Shown in pieces: positions 35,601 through 45,129 of a DNA stretch of 64,000 nucleotides. Numbering within the stretch: position 1 is the first letter of the stretch; each line of letters starts with the position of its first letter. The stretch comes from Ciona intestinalis. Its lineage: Eukaryota > Chordata > Ascidiacea > Phlebobranchia > Cionidae. Position numbers and translations under genes: made by a program. The stretch covers positions 3,477,026 through 3,541,025 of the forward strand of contig NC_020174.2 in the NCBI RefSeq assembly GCF_000224145.3, given 5' to 3'. The notes beneath the pieces were generated by a model. The model saw nothing but the letters and a program-made list of their open reading frames with translations. It did no database searches and was not told where the DNA came from.

Positions 35601-36596
35601 ATTTTCCAACGCAAACCCAAAACGCCGATTTGGCAAAGCCAGTTATACTGCTTGCTGGCAGAATGGTGTAATAAGCTATAAAGATTAATGACCGTTATTA
35701 AACATGAAATTCTATATCGGGTTTAGCCAAAGCGTTTGAACTCCAATGGCACCTTGTTATTTGTATAGTAGGGTGGGGTAAGATGGGACACCTGTTCGAT
35801 CTATTTTCTCGTCCCATTTAGTAGTATGCAAAGAACATTTAAAGAATTAGAAAAACCATATCTTCACGGTTTCATAGACCGTTAGTAATTGTTTAAAACA
35901 CGATCAAGGTATTTGGATATTATGTGCTAAAGGTGTCCCATCTTCCCCACCCTGCTATATATATCTGCATCATATACTAAACCTGGATAAAAATTCGCTG
36001 CGACGTAAACAATGAACATGAGCTGCGTGGAAACCAAGAATACTTTCACGTCTAAATACTTTGATATTACTGGAACGATCGTTAGCGTACTAACCAACAG
36101 AGTGGATGTCATAACAGTCGAACCCAACGCTCCTATATATAATAAATAGAGATACTCTAATTCGGGGTAAAGTGGGTTGGGGGAAGATGGGACACTTTTT
36201 CATTTATTTTCTCATCTCATTTGTTAGTAAAAAAAACATTCGAAGAATTATAAAACCGTATATTTTCACGACTACCATAGACTGTTGTTAATTGTTTAAA
36301 TCACGATCAGGATTTTCGGATATTTTGTGCAAAAGTTGTCCTGTCTTCCCCCACCCTACCATATATATATATATATTTACCAACCTTATTTTAGCATAAT
36401 ATGTTTAAATGTTTCACGTAATGCACGGTAAAGGGAAAATGCCCTTTAAATTACCCAAGCCGCCTTCCACGTTCATACTGGTCTGCAAATTCATCAGCGC
36501 ACAGTTGGCTGATGTTACCATAATGACCCCGAACAAGTAACAAGCAAACTGTTTATTGATGGTACGACGGTTTTTACTCAATTCCTCGGTCGCCAT
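29259..36596 (-). CDS. unc93: UNC93-like multi-pass membrane protein
   Basis: Ten exons join in phase on the minus strand: 36455-36596 (ATG), 35983-36132, 35494-35675, 34899-34987, 33972-34144, 32350-32477, 31455-31694, 30723-30805, 30084-30238 and 29259-29434. The product is 505 residues. It opens MATEELSKNRRTINKQFACY followed by hydrophobic helices, with NVEGGLGALGSTV, FYPAYYTILPASSITGFAKS and TTIYIMLGVFLVMTFVGAIS. This fits the UNC93/MFS fold (UNC93A is ~460 residues, UNC93B1 ~600). A soluble acidic loop (around residues 245-300) separates two groups of membrane segments. UNC93 proteins regulate ion channels or trafficking of receptors; which subtype this is cannot be decided here. A splice acceptor 9 bases before the ATG suggests a non-coding first exon further upstream. 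Confidence 0.8.
29454..29616 (+). mobile_element. MITE, orientation A, shortened
   Basis: In the last UNC93-like intron, starting 20 bases upstream of the terminal exon. Confidence 0.8.
29617..29665. repeat. (TA)n(TC)n(TA)n microsatellite
   Basis: A mirror-like simple repeat squeezed between two MITE copies. Confidence 0.9.
29660..29826 (-). mobile_element. MITE, orientation B, degenerate
   Basis: Recognisable from 'TTTTCTCGCCCCATTGGTAG' and the right TIR 'CATCTTACCCCACAG'. Confidence 0.6.
29829..30032 (-). mobile_element. MITE, orientation B, rearranged core
   Basis: The core is replaced by three copies of 'TGGTGGTAAACAA' with T or A runs. Ends intact. Confidence 0.7.
30260..30456 (+). 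mobile_element. MITE, orientation A, full length
   Basis: UNC93-like intron 8, 21 bases upstream of exon 9 on the transcribed strand. Confidence 0.85.
30470..30655 (+). repeat. Interspersed repeat R3, full length
   Basis: The reference R3 copy. It runs from 'ATAATAACTTTATTTGTCTC' through 'AAAGACAGGATATAGCGACA', 'AAACAACAGTTGTTAAAACA' and 'GGTCGCTACACCTAGCAGAC'. No coding potential. The class is unknown; it is probably a short non-autonomous element. Confidence 0.7.
30846..31038 (+). mobile_element. MITE, orientation A
   Basis: Left terminus diverged (TATACTGTGGGCGG). UNC93-like intron 7. Confidence 0.8.
31095..31200 (-). repeat. R3 fragment
   Basis: Minus-strand half of R3, ending directly at the next MITE. 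Confidence 0.6.
31202..31399 (-). mobile_element. MITE, orientation B, full length
   Basis: UNC93-like intron 7, with a poly-C expansion in its right end. Confidence 0.8.
31740..31936 (-). mobile_element. MITE, orientation B, full length
   Basis: UNC93-like intron 6. Confidence 0.8.
31963..32155 (+). mobile_element. MITE, orientation A, diverged
   Basis: An older copy with many substitutions in the core. Confidence 0.65.
32156..32315 (+). mobile_element. MITE, orientation A, internally deleted
   Basis: Sits tail-to-head against the preceding copy. Confidence 0.7.
32496..32690 (-). mobile_element. MITE, orientation B
   Basis: Starts 19 bases upstream of exon 6 of the UNC93-like gene on the transcribed strand. 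Confidence 0.75.
32770..33380. other. Atypical GT-rich island inside an UNC93-like intron
   Basis: Less A-rich than the flanks, free of the common repeats, and with an open frame at 32772-33008 whose translation has no recognisable domain. It runs into an R3 piece at 33400-33515. It may be the body of a longer element or unique intron DNA. Confidence 0.35.
33400..33515 (-). repeat. R3 fragment
   Basis: Contains 'TCGCTATATCCTGTCTTTTC' and 'CTTCCAATTAAATGTAAACA', both R3-specific, in minus orientation. Confidence 0.6.
33567..33754 (+). mobile_element. MITE, orientation A
   Basis: UNC93-like intron 5. Confidence 0.8.
33815..33936 (+). repeat. R3 fragment followed by a MITE remnant
   Basis: R3 core ('ACAGGATATAGCGACAAAAC') is followed by a solo right MITE end with a C run (33908-33936). 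Confidence 0.55.
34162..34358 (+). mobile_element. MITE, orientation A, full length
   Basis: 18 bases upstream of exon 5 of the UNC93-like gene on the transcribed strand. Confidence 0.8.
34368..34502 (-). mobile_element. SINE 3' part
   Basis: 3' block only, joined directly to an R3 copy. Confidence 0.65.
34505..34652 (+). repeat. R3 copy
   Basis: R3 from its 5' end to 'TTTACATTTAACTGAAAGAA', directly followed by a MITE. Confidence 0.6.
34656..34835 (-). mobile_element. MITE, orientation B, left end lost
   Basis: The R3 copy replaced the left terminus; the right end is intact. Confidence 0.65.
35050..35253 (-). mobile_element. MITE, orientation B, full length
   Basis: UNC93-like intron 3. 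Confidence 0.85.
35372..35490 (+). repeat. R3 copy abutting an exon
   Basis: R3 ends within a few bases of the donor of UNC93-like exon 3 (35494-35675). Confidence 0.6.
35766..35960 (-). mobile_element. MITE, orientation B, full length
   Basis: Ends 22 bases from the 3' edge of UNC93-like exon 2. Confidence 0.85.
36168..36364 (-). mobile_element. MITE, orientation B
   Basis: UNC93-like intron 1; left terminus diverged. Confidence 0.8.
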
Positions 36597-37416
36597 TGCT
36601 GTTTCTGAATAAAAGCAAATAAGTATATCATGTTAACCTATTTATATGCATGCATTAAGATAGAGTGAATGCTGCGGAATAAGTAATTTAAATCAAAATT
36701 GATATCAATTTTCCAGACCGTTTTGAACGCTATGGTTCCACCCACCTTTTTAAATAGGCTTTGTCAGTTAGCAATGATAAATAGATCTTGTCAAGTCTTA
36801 ACCAAGGTCTTGCCAGTTAGCAGTTACCACTGCCGCGAATAAATGGAGTTCTTGAAAATTCGGCAATAAGTATATGGGATATATTGTGAGCGACGAGAAA
36901 AACACTTTTTATGAACGGATATAAAGAAAGACAAGAAAGAACCAGCGAAAACCGGTCCTGTTCTATTTGCTTCTTTCCGAGTGGTCGAAAAGTTGGCGTG
37001 TTGGGGGTGGGGTACTTGCATTGGAGCATAGGACCATCGTTCCAATAGGTTTGAAACACAATGGACTTGTTTGAGAATAGACATTATGTGTTTTTATTGT
37101 AATGTTGCGAAAATAATGAAACGTATCATGTATTTTGCTTTTCTTTGCATTTGATAGCACATTTTGTATGTGGATATACTTTAATTGTGTTTTCTTCTTC
37201 TGGTTTTGCAAAATCGTGTTTCTGTATAAATAGGTATTTGATTTGGTTGATGAGTTCTGCTCAAACCTTTCATGGGGCGTTGTAGACTTCGATGATTAAA
37301 CGGTTTTCAGCATCTGTTTTAATTTTTATAAACTATTTCGACTTTCCCTCTTTCCAAGTCTGAATATTGTTTATTGCCGACGCTTTACTGTTTCTTGCTG
37401 CCAATTTTTGGCAGTA
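36597..37416. other. 5' flank of the UNC93-like gene
   Basis: Probably contains its promoter and a non-coding first exon. Several overlapping minus-strand ORFs at 36817-37211 show no recognisable protein and no matching splice phases. Confidence 0.4.
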
Positions 37417-37609
37417 TCAGTAGGGTGGGAGGAGATGGGACACCTTTAGCACACAGTATCCAAATATCCTGATTGTGTTTTAAACAATTAACAACAGTCT
37501 ATTGAAGTCGTGAGAATACGGTTTCATAATTCCCTAAATGTTCTTTGTTTATTATCAAGCGAGACGAGGAAATAGAACGAAAAGGTGTCCCATCTTCCCC
37601 CACCCTATA
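37417..37609 (+). mobile_element. MITE, orientation A, full length
   Basis: In the divergent interval between the UNC93-like gene and tsfm. Confidence 0.8.
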
Positions 37610-37859
37610 CAACACATATTCTATAGGGTGTGACCCTATGAACACATGATAGTTAAATTCCATTTCCGTGTATTCTGTGGTTTCTTTATTTAGTTTGACG
37701 TCGCATTTGATTGGTCTAGTAGTTGCCACATGATATATAAAACGACCGCTAGTCGTTTATTATACGACCGATATTAATTTTTACAGTCGATTCTGGTTTA
37801 ATCTGGAATCAACTGGGTAAGCGTGTAGGTAAAAGTTTTATATAGTGCAACTGTGTGGT

Positions 37860-37950
37860 TAAATTTGATATCTTATGTTTCCTGATCGTGTTTTTTGGAG
37901 GCGCGAGGTTACGATTATGTAATTCTTTAAAAGTTTTTTGTTTTTTTGTC
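37860..37950 (+). mobile_element. MITE core remnant
   Basis: Degenerate orientation-A core ('TCCTGATCGTGTTTT', 'GTAATTCTTTAAAAG') without termini. Confidence 0.4.
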
Positions 37951-38534
37951 AAAACGATAGCACTTTTCAATCACGCAACCTTGGCTGAACTGATATGTTC
38001 TTGGACAGTGCTAGGCTATATAGTTCTCATTGTCAATTAATGAAATGTTTTTAAGATCACGTTCATACTACTCTAGGCTACGTCACACATGCATTCATTT
38101 ATCAACGAAACGGTAACAGGAACTAACTCTGACAAAATCAAAGCATTAGAACATTCATGAAACTGTTTATGTCACTTTGACACGAACAGACCCCAAAGTC
38201 CTAAACATTTTATTACATTTTTAAAATGTAGCTATTTCCAGGTATGATAATTCAAGTGATTCAAAAAACATTTACTTTCTGATTTTGTACCTATGTCACC
38301 AAAACTGTATCGAATAAGGGAATTTCCCTGCGAAGTAGTTTATGTACATGTGAAAAATTTATTCGTAAGCATGTGGAATAAATTGCTATTTTGTTATAAA
38401 CTAAAACTTTAGGTAAATTAGTTTTTATACCCTTTACAAAACGGATATTTTATTGGAAGGTAAACGTATTAGGTTAACTTATTTATTGGCGTTCTGTAAT
38501 CGAATTAATCGTTGTTTGGAATAAAACAAGAAAC
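37951..38534 (+). other. 5' flank of tsfm, no repeat or gene seen
   Basis: About 580 bases of unique AT-rich sequence before the tsfm start codon. It must hold the promoter; no specific element could be identified. Confidence 0.35.
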
Positions 38535-41500
38535 ATGCTTCGATTTTCTGTTCTACTGCGGAGGTCAAATTTATCTGGCTGTCGTTTATGGTTCAGTACC
38601 GGAGAACCAAACAAAGAAGTGAATACAAAACAAGTTTTAATGGAGTTACGGCGTAAAACAGGCTATCCGTTAATAACTTGTCGCCAAGCTCTGCAGGCGT
38701 CAGGTTATAACGTGGAAAAGGTAATTAAAATATTTATTTTTTAAAATATATTTTTAATAACAATAACTGTATGTGTCTCTATGATTTTGGTAGCAAATAT
38801 TTAGAAATGTTTTAAACGAGAAGGACAGGATATAGCAACAAGACAACGCTTGTTAAAACACGCTTACAGTTAAAAAACATATTTACATTTAGTTTGAAGA
38901 AAATAGGCGTGGTCGCTACACCTAGCAAACAAACGAGCCATTTATGTTTCATTATTATTAAGTTAAACACAACCTATACAATAACTGTGGAAGTCTTTCG
39001 AGAGGATTGACCCAAAGATTGGGGGACATAATTAACAATATTAATATCTGCTTGAGCCAAAATGTTTCACTACTATATATGCATATGTGTCTGGCGCCGT
39101 GGCAAAGTAGTTAGCACGCCTGCATGTAACCCAGAGGCAAAGGGTTCAAGGCTCGGATCATCTACATATGTGTGCCAATGTGTCCTTGGGCAAGACACTT
39201 AACGGCAATTGCTCCAACCTAGCGGCCACTAATGGGTTGTCAAAATTATCAGCCATAATTAAAAAAAATGAAAAAATCCCCCTAAAAATAATGACCCACA
39301 AAGTAACATACATGGTAACTTATAAGCTTGCACAAGGTGTATTAACACCCGTGTTATAAGTTATAACGACTGTCGTTTTCCGGCCACCCGAGGATAAAGT
39401 AAGTTACATTCATTCATGTATTTACAGGCAAAAGAACATTTGTTACAACTCGCAAAAGAGAAAGGTTGGAACACGATGCAGATGGACGGGGGGGTGCTGA
39501 AAGAAGGATTAATATCAGTTGTAACGAATAAAAATAATGGATTAATTGTTGAGGTAATGTATATAAACATTATACACACACACACACACACATATTACTT
39601 AATAATTTGTTTAGTTTAAATTTTTTTGGGGTTTAAGTGTCACATTATTTTTCTGTTACTTCTGCTACCAGACATAATGTAAATAATCTTTTAGCGGCTC
39701 ATCTGGTATAAAAACATGGTGTATTTCCAACGTTTTCCTGATACAGTCTTGCCGGAATGCTGACAAAACGTCAGAAGTACACTCTGTTTTATAGGGCCAA
39801 CCAGATGAGCTGGTGAAACATATTTTTAGTTAAATTATTGTTTTATCAGATGGTTTAAGAAGTCATGTTTTCAAACTGATGCCATTTTTATGTCTGTGTA
39901 CAAACTATAATTTGTGAAGCAGGTTAAAAAAATATATTGGGATTTTGTAAATTGCTTTTTTTATTAGGTGGATGTAAAATTGGTTTTACTTATATTTATG
40001 TAAGTAAAAAATATATATGTGTTTTTTTAGTGTTTTACTATTGATAGGATCTATATTTATTATAACTTATAGAACAGTATGTTCTGATAATATATATATA
40101 TATTATATATTTTCAATCAAATGTACAATTTTGATATAGGTGAACTGCCAAACAGATTTTGTTGCAAAAACCAAAGAATTTCAAAGTTTAGTAAAAGATG
40201 CAGCTCAAACATTACTTGATGTTTATTCAACCCAACAACCTTCCAAGGTACAGTTTGTTTTTTTAGATGATAGGGAGATTTTATTCAGTGTACGTTTATT
40301 GAGTCACTAGCGAATGCTCACAAAATCTGCAAAGACAACTTACGATAATATAGCAGTTGCATTATGTTTTATTGCGACCGGTAAATTAAAGGGGCGATTG
40401 AACACGAGACATGGTATTTAAATGGCAGATAACGGTAGAAAAAAGGCACTCGTGTACACTTCAGCGCACAAGCGTGCCGTCTGCCACAGTAAATGAAATA
40501 CATAAACAGACAAAACACGCAAACATAGCGAAATAGAGGCACAAGGCGAGTGATGTAACAATTACCTATAGTTTGTCCCGCATGAACGGTCGCGTAATAA
40601 TACGTGACATAAAAATATACGCATACAATGACATAGGTCACTGACTGTAAACACATTACAGTCTACTAAGGTAATTTTAATTTTCCTGTAAAGTTTAATG
40701 AATAATTGAATGTATTGTTACTTACTTTATCCTTGCGTGGCCGGAAAATGACGGATGTTCTGTTTCATACACCTCATGCTGGCTTACGAGTTACCAAGTA
40801 TGTTACTTTGTGGGTGCTTAACGTATGTTCCATAAAAAAAAATTTTAAAAAATAAAATAAAATAATTACCCACAAAGTATCATACATGGTAACTCGTAAG
40901 CTGGCATGAGGTGTTAACCCGTGTAATAACGACTGTCTTTTTCCAGCCACGCAAGGATAAAGTAACTTACATTCATTCAAACATGAGAGAGTTCTGTTTC
41001 ATTAAACATGAGAGTTCATTAAACATGAGTGTTATGTTTCATACACCTCATGCTGGCTTACGACTTACGAGTTACTAAGTATGTTACTTTGTGAGTGATT
41101 AACGTACGTTAATATTTAGATTGATTTGAATCCACCTGAACTTCTGAAGTTGGTGGTTTCTGGAAAGAAACAAACTATTGAAGATACTGTGGCTATTACT
41201 ATTGGTGAGAACCAACTCTAAGTTGTAAACAATGTTCTAAAAGTTGGGTTCATCTAGTTTGTTCTAACTTACTATATACTCGCGTGGTCAAAAATTGACA
41301 GTCGTTGTAACACGGGTGTTCTGCTTCAAACACCTTGTGCCAGCTTACAAGTTACCAAGTATGTTACTTTGTGTGTAATTATTTTTCGTTTTTTTAAAAT
41401 ATATATGGCTGATAATTTGGACAACCCATTAGTGACCACTGGGTTGGAGTGATTACCGTTAAGTGTCTTGAACAATGACACGCCCACGTGCTAACCATTT

Positions 41501-43498
41501 TGCCATGGCGGCAAATATATTATGTGCTAAAGGTTTTCCGTCTTCCCCCACCCTACTATATATATTTTTTTGTTATTTCTTGAGCAGTTTTATTTTTGTA
41601 TATATAATATATATATATACACATTTTTTCGTTATTTCTATATATACGAGAATAATACACGAATGTTTCCATGCAGGCAAACTAAAGGAGAAAATTGAAA
41701 TTCGCCGAGCTTCGTTGCTATCCGTCCCAACCAATTCCATTCTCGCTGTTTACATTCATCCGAGCGTCCTCATCTCAAAAACTCGGCCAGGATCTACTTT
41801 AGGAAGTTATGGGGCCATGGTGTCACTTTCACCAACTGGTAGCATGTTTATTATATTCTGTTACTTCTGCTACCAGGCATAATGTAAATAATCTTTTCGC
41901 GGCTTATCTGGTGTAAAAACGGGGTGTATTTCCGGTGTTTTTCTGATGTAGTTTTGCCGAATTGCAGACGAAACGTCGGAGATATAGTCTGTTTTATAAC
42001 AGATAGATGAGTCAATTTTTTTGGTATTTTAATTTTTTTATCATGTGAAGGTCATCGCAAATGTACAAAATTACAGATAGCTTGCCTAATAGAAAGGCTG
42101 CTGCTAAACCGAACGCCATGGCAAAATGGTTAGCGCGCCTGCTTCTAACCCAGAGCTAATGGGTACAAGGCTCGTCGCTGCTACCATTGTGGACGTATGT
42201 GTCCTTGGGCAAGACACTTATCGGCAATTGCTCCAACCCAGTGGTCACTAATTAGTTGTACAAATTATCAGCCATACGTGCTAGGTTATAAATTATAACA
42301 TTAAGTACAGCATACATAAAAACAACAATATTAACATAATAATTGAATAGCCACTAGCTAGTAGGCAAACCGCTTTTAGGTTTCGTCCAAGAAACGGAGA
42401 AGCATAGCTTTTAAAAAAACTTTTCCAAATATCGCAGAAAAATCTACCATAAATACCCCATCAGTTTTTTAAAATACCGGTTTTAAGAAATTAGTGTAAC
42501 ATGAGGGTTTTATTCAAGATGAGAATACTGGAAAGTCCTCCATCAAAATGGCTGGCAGAGATATTGCGCAACATATAGTTGGAATGAACCCATCATGTAT
42601 TGGAACATGCTTAAGTATGTATATTGTTAGTTGTTTCTGCTAACAGGCATAGTGTAAATAATCTTTTAGCTACTCATCTGGTATAAAAAACAATAGTGTG
42701 GAACAGTCCTGCCGAATGGCAGACGAAAGTCGGAAATATGCTACGTTTTTTCGACTAAATGAGCCCTTAAAAGAATATGTATGTATATTGCTGTGTTTAA
42801 AAACGTAGTTTTTTTCTGGCGTTTCATCTGCTATTTTTGTCGGAAAAACACTACGTTTTTTCAAACTATTGAAAGCTAAATATATATGTATATTGTTACA
42901 ATAAACAGCTTATGCCAAATTTATGTTTCTGCTTGTAAAATACATACAGAAACTCTTGATATTTTTGTTAACATTTTTCGGGTGTTGGGGTAATGAGCCG
43001 AATTTGGCCTAAACATATATGTTCTTGGACAAGACACTTAATGGCAATTGCTTCAACCCAGTGGTCACTAATGGGTTTTATTAGCCATACCCATACATAA
43101 AAAAATGAAAAAATATCTTAAAAAATAATCACTCACAAAGTAACATACCTGGTAACTCGCAAGCTAGCACGAGGTGTATGAAACAGAACCCTCTTGTTAT
43201 AATGACTGTCGTATTATAACGATTCATTTATTTAAGGATAAATACCTAATAACCTAATGCTGTTTTAAATGTAGAACCAACCCCAAATAAAAGCGTGACG
43301 GACTCCACACCAGATGATGACGTTATTAACCCTCCAGAAATGCTTAGTCCAGATGAATCAAGTCATGAACTACTTAAACAACCATTTCTTTTAGACAGTT
43401 CTATCTCAGTGGCTCATTGGTTGAATTATCACCAACTAAACGTGAACGATTTTATTCGTTTTCAAGTCGGAGAGAAAACGAAATCTGCCGAGAAATAA
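38535..43498 (+). CDS. tsfm: Mitochondrial elongation factor Ts
   Basis: Seven exons join in phase: 38535-38720, 39428-39553, 40140-40247, 41120-41204, 41677-41838, 42519-42614 and 43275-43498. The product is 328 residues, close to the ~325 of animal EF-Tsmt. An Arg-rich amphipathic N-terminus (MLRFSVLLRRSNLSGCRLWF) fits a mitochondrial targeting peptide. The family signatures are present: LRRKTGYPLITCRQAL in the N-terminal UBA-like domain, and the core VNCQTDFVAK. The later core MVSLSPTG and the long Asp/Ser-rich C-terminal insert before HWLNYHQLNVNDFIRFQVGE suit the animal form. EF-Ts catalyses GDP/GTP exchange on mitochondrial EF-Tu during organellar translation. Introns are loaded with SINE, R3 and R4 copies. 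Confidence 0.92.
38752..38965 (+). repeat. R3 copy, full length
   Basis: tsfm intron 1, starting about 30 bases after the donor. Confidence 0.7.
39092..39420 (+). mobile_element. SINE, full length, tail abutting an acceptor
   Basis: Complete copy whose TTACATTCATTCATG tail ends 8 bases before the acceptor of tsfm exon 2, so it supplies the 3' end of intron 1. Confidence 0.85.
39650..39830 (+). repeat. R4 copy
   Basis: Contains 'GGCTCATCTGGTATAAAAAC', 'GTCTTGCCGGAATGC' and 'ACAAAACGTCAGAAG'. tsfm intron 2. Confidence 0.65.
40705..40985. mobile_element. Inverted pair of SINE 3' ends (hairpin)
   Basis: A minus-strand SINE 3' block (40705-40835) faces a plus-strand one (40855-40985) across an A-rich spacer, giving a palindrome with arms of ~125 bases in tsfm intron 3. 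Confidence 0.75.
41018..41110 (-). mobile_element. SINE 3' fragment
   Basis: Ends 10 bases before the acceptor of tsfm exon 4. Confidence 0.6.
41262..41512 (-). mobile_element. SINE, partly deleted
   Basis: 3' block and middle with a reduced head, followed at 41514-41566 by a solo right MITE end. Confidence 0.65.
41860..42020 (+). repeat. R4 copy
   Basis: Begins 'TTACTTCTGCTACCAGGCAT' about 20 bases after the donor of tsfm exon 5. Confidence 0.65.
42108..42285 (+). mobile_element. SINE 5' half
   Basis: tRNA-like head and middle only. tsfm intron 5. Confidence 0.75.
42635..42880 (+). repeat. R4 copy plus partial second unit
   Basis: R4 with internal deletion, then a second 'AAACGTAGTTTTTTTC..CACTACG' piece. 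tsfm intron 6. Confidence 0.55.
42970..43235 (+). mobile_element. SINE fused to R5 start
   Basis: 'GGGGTAATGAGCCGAATTTGGC' (R5) is joined to the SINE middle and 3' block; the tRNA head is absent. It ends about 40 bases before tsfm exon 7. Confidence 0.6.
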
Positions 43499-43725
43499 TT
43501 TAAAGTTAAAAATCATGAAGATAGGGCTGGATACAGTTAAGTGTATGATGGAAAAATGATGTTGCTAATTTCAGCTCATTACAGATTGGTTTCATCATTG
43601 TGTTTTTTCAACTTGATGCTTATGCTGTTAATACAAGTTTTTTAAACATAGGCAAGCAAGTAGAAAAGTATAATTAAATTATATAACTGTAAAAGGGCAT
43701 GTATTTTAAAATATCATCATCATAT

Positions 43726-43914
43726 AGTAGGGTGGAAAAAGATGGGACACTTTTTCTTGTCCCATTTGGTAGTAAACAAAGTACATTCGTTATAAAACCA
43801 TGTTTTTACGACTCTAATAGACTGTTGTTAACCGTTTGCAAGAATTACAACACGATTAGGATATTTAAATATTATGTGCTTAAGATGTCTCGTTTCCCCC
43901 CACTCTACTATATA
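43726..43914 (-). mobile_element. MITE, orientation B
   Basis: In the interval downstream of tsfm, first of three copies. Confidence 0.8.
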
Positions 43915-43977
43915 TACAGTAGGAAGGGGGAATATTCATAGACATGCAAAATGCACTATAGTAGTGACTGATTAAAA

Positions 43978-44168
43978 ATAGCTGGGAAGATGGTACACAT
44001 TTTCATTCTATTTTCTCGTTTCATTTGGTAGTTAACAAAGAATATTCGAAGAATTATAATACCGTATCCTCAGGACTTCCATAAACCGTTGTTTATTGTT
44101 TAAAACTTGATCAGGATACTTGAATATTATGTGCTAAAGGTGTCCCATCTTCTTCCACATTACTATAT
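43978..44168 (-). mobile_element. MITE, orientation B, left end diverged
   Basis: Second of three. Confidence 0.75.
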
Positions 44169-44456
44169 GTTAGCTTCACATAGAAGAACATAAGGGTAAA
44201 CATAGGTGGTATACGTAGGCTATATCTGTTATGGCGTCAAATGCCCGCGATCGATATGAACGTACCGTTGAGATTTAGACGACCCTTAAGTGACCATTAT
44301 GCAATTCTCTATTAGTGTCTTTCCTACACGAAACTCGATAGTTACAGCGTCGAAGTTAAACCTGTAATCTGGACCATCGTGCCATAACCACTTTGCCCCG
44401 GCGGGGGTAGACAGAACAATGGCTATGATAAATCAGAACAATGGCTATGATAAAAA

Positions 44457-44654
44457 TAGTAGGGTGGAGGAAGATGGGACATCTTTTTATTCTATTTTCT
44501 CGTCCAATTCAGTAGTAAACAAAGAACATTCAAAGAATCATAAGACTGTATACTCACGACTTCCATATACCGTTGTTAATTGTTTAAAGCACGATCAGGA
44601 CATTTAGACATTATGTGCTAAAGGTGTCGCATCTCCCCCCACCCTTTTATATAT
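44457..44654 (-). mobile_element. MITE, orientation B, full length
   Basis: Third of three, 120 bases before the small ORF. Confidence 0.85.
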
Positions 44655-44777
44655 GTTTGTTAAAAACAGTAACGCTAATTTGGTCTGTGGTTACGTCATT
44701 TACAAAAATAATGTCAAAAATGTCCTAGAACACAGTCACGCGAATGGGATGGCTTAATTTTACATAACGTTTACACG

Positions 44778-45129
44778 TTGCGATGGCTGAGAAATTCTCC
44801 GACGTTTTTATTTCTTTTGTTTAAAACACCCTCTTGTTTCATGAGGTGTCTCTCATTTGTCCTACGAGTGAATAACACATTGACCAGTTATTGTTTCGAT
44901 ACAATGATGAACACAAAAGGAATCAACGAAGCGAGAGAAACACCACCTTTGTGGACGTCGGCAACATACATTCATGTAAATATTAGTATATAGCAACCGT
45001 CTTCTTATTGTTTAGAAGGACGAAACGCACTGTCGAGATTTATTGGGCAAACTTTTCGCAGCAGATTATACCAACACTGGAATTTTTGATTTAGTTGAAA
45101 AGAAAAAGGTGTTACAGTTTTTTTTTTAA
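44778..45129 (+). CDS. Doubtful small two-exon gene
   Basis: Exon 44778-44972 (ending SATYIH before GTAAAT) could join in phase to 45018-45129. The second exon encodes KDETHCRDLLGKLFAADYTN and onward to EKKKVLQFFF and a TAA at 45127. The second segment reads like real protein; the first is hydrophobic and less convincing, and the start could be a later Met. The stop is directly followed by the ATG of the vWA gene (TAAATG). No family recognised. It may instead be an upstream ORF or a 5' UTR of the vWA gene. Confidence 0.3.

Noticed and set aside
36817..37211. Overlapping minus-strand ORFs of 76-86 codons upstream of the UNC93-like gene
   Set aside because: They overlap in different frames with no shared family and do not splice in phase to the first coding exon.
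40369..40656. 95-codon minus-strand ORF in a tsfm intron
   Set aside because: Cys/Tyr-rich composition, no domain, antisense inside a repeat-rich intron.
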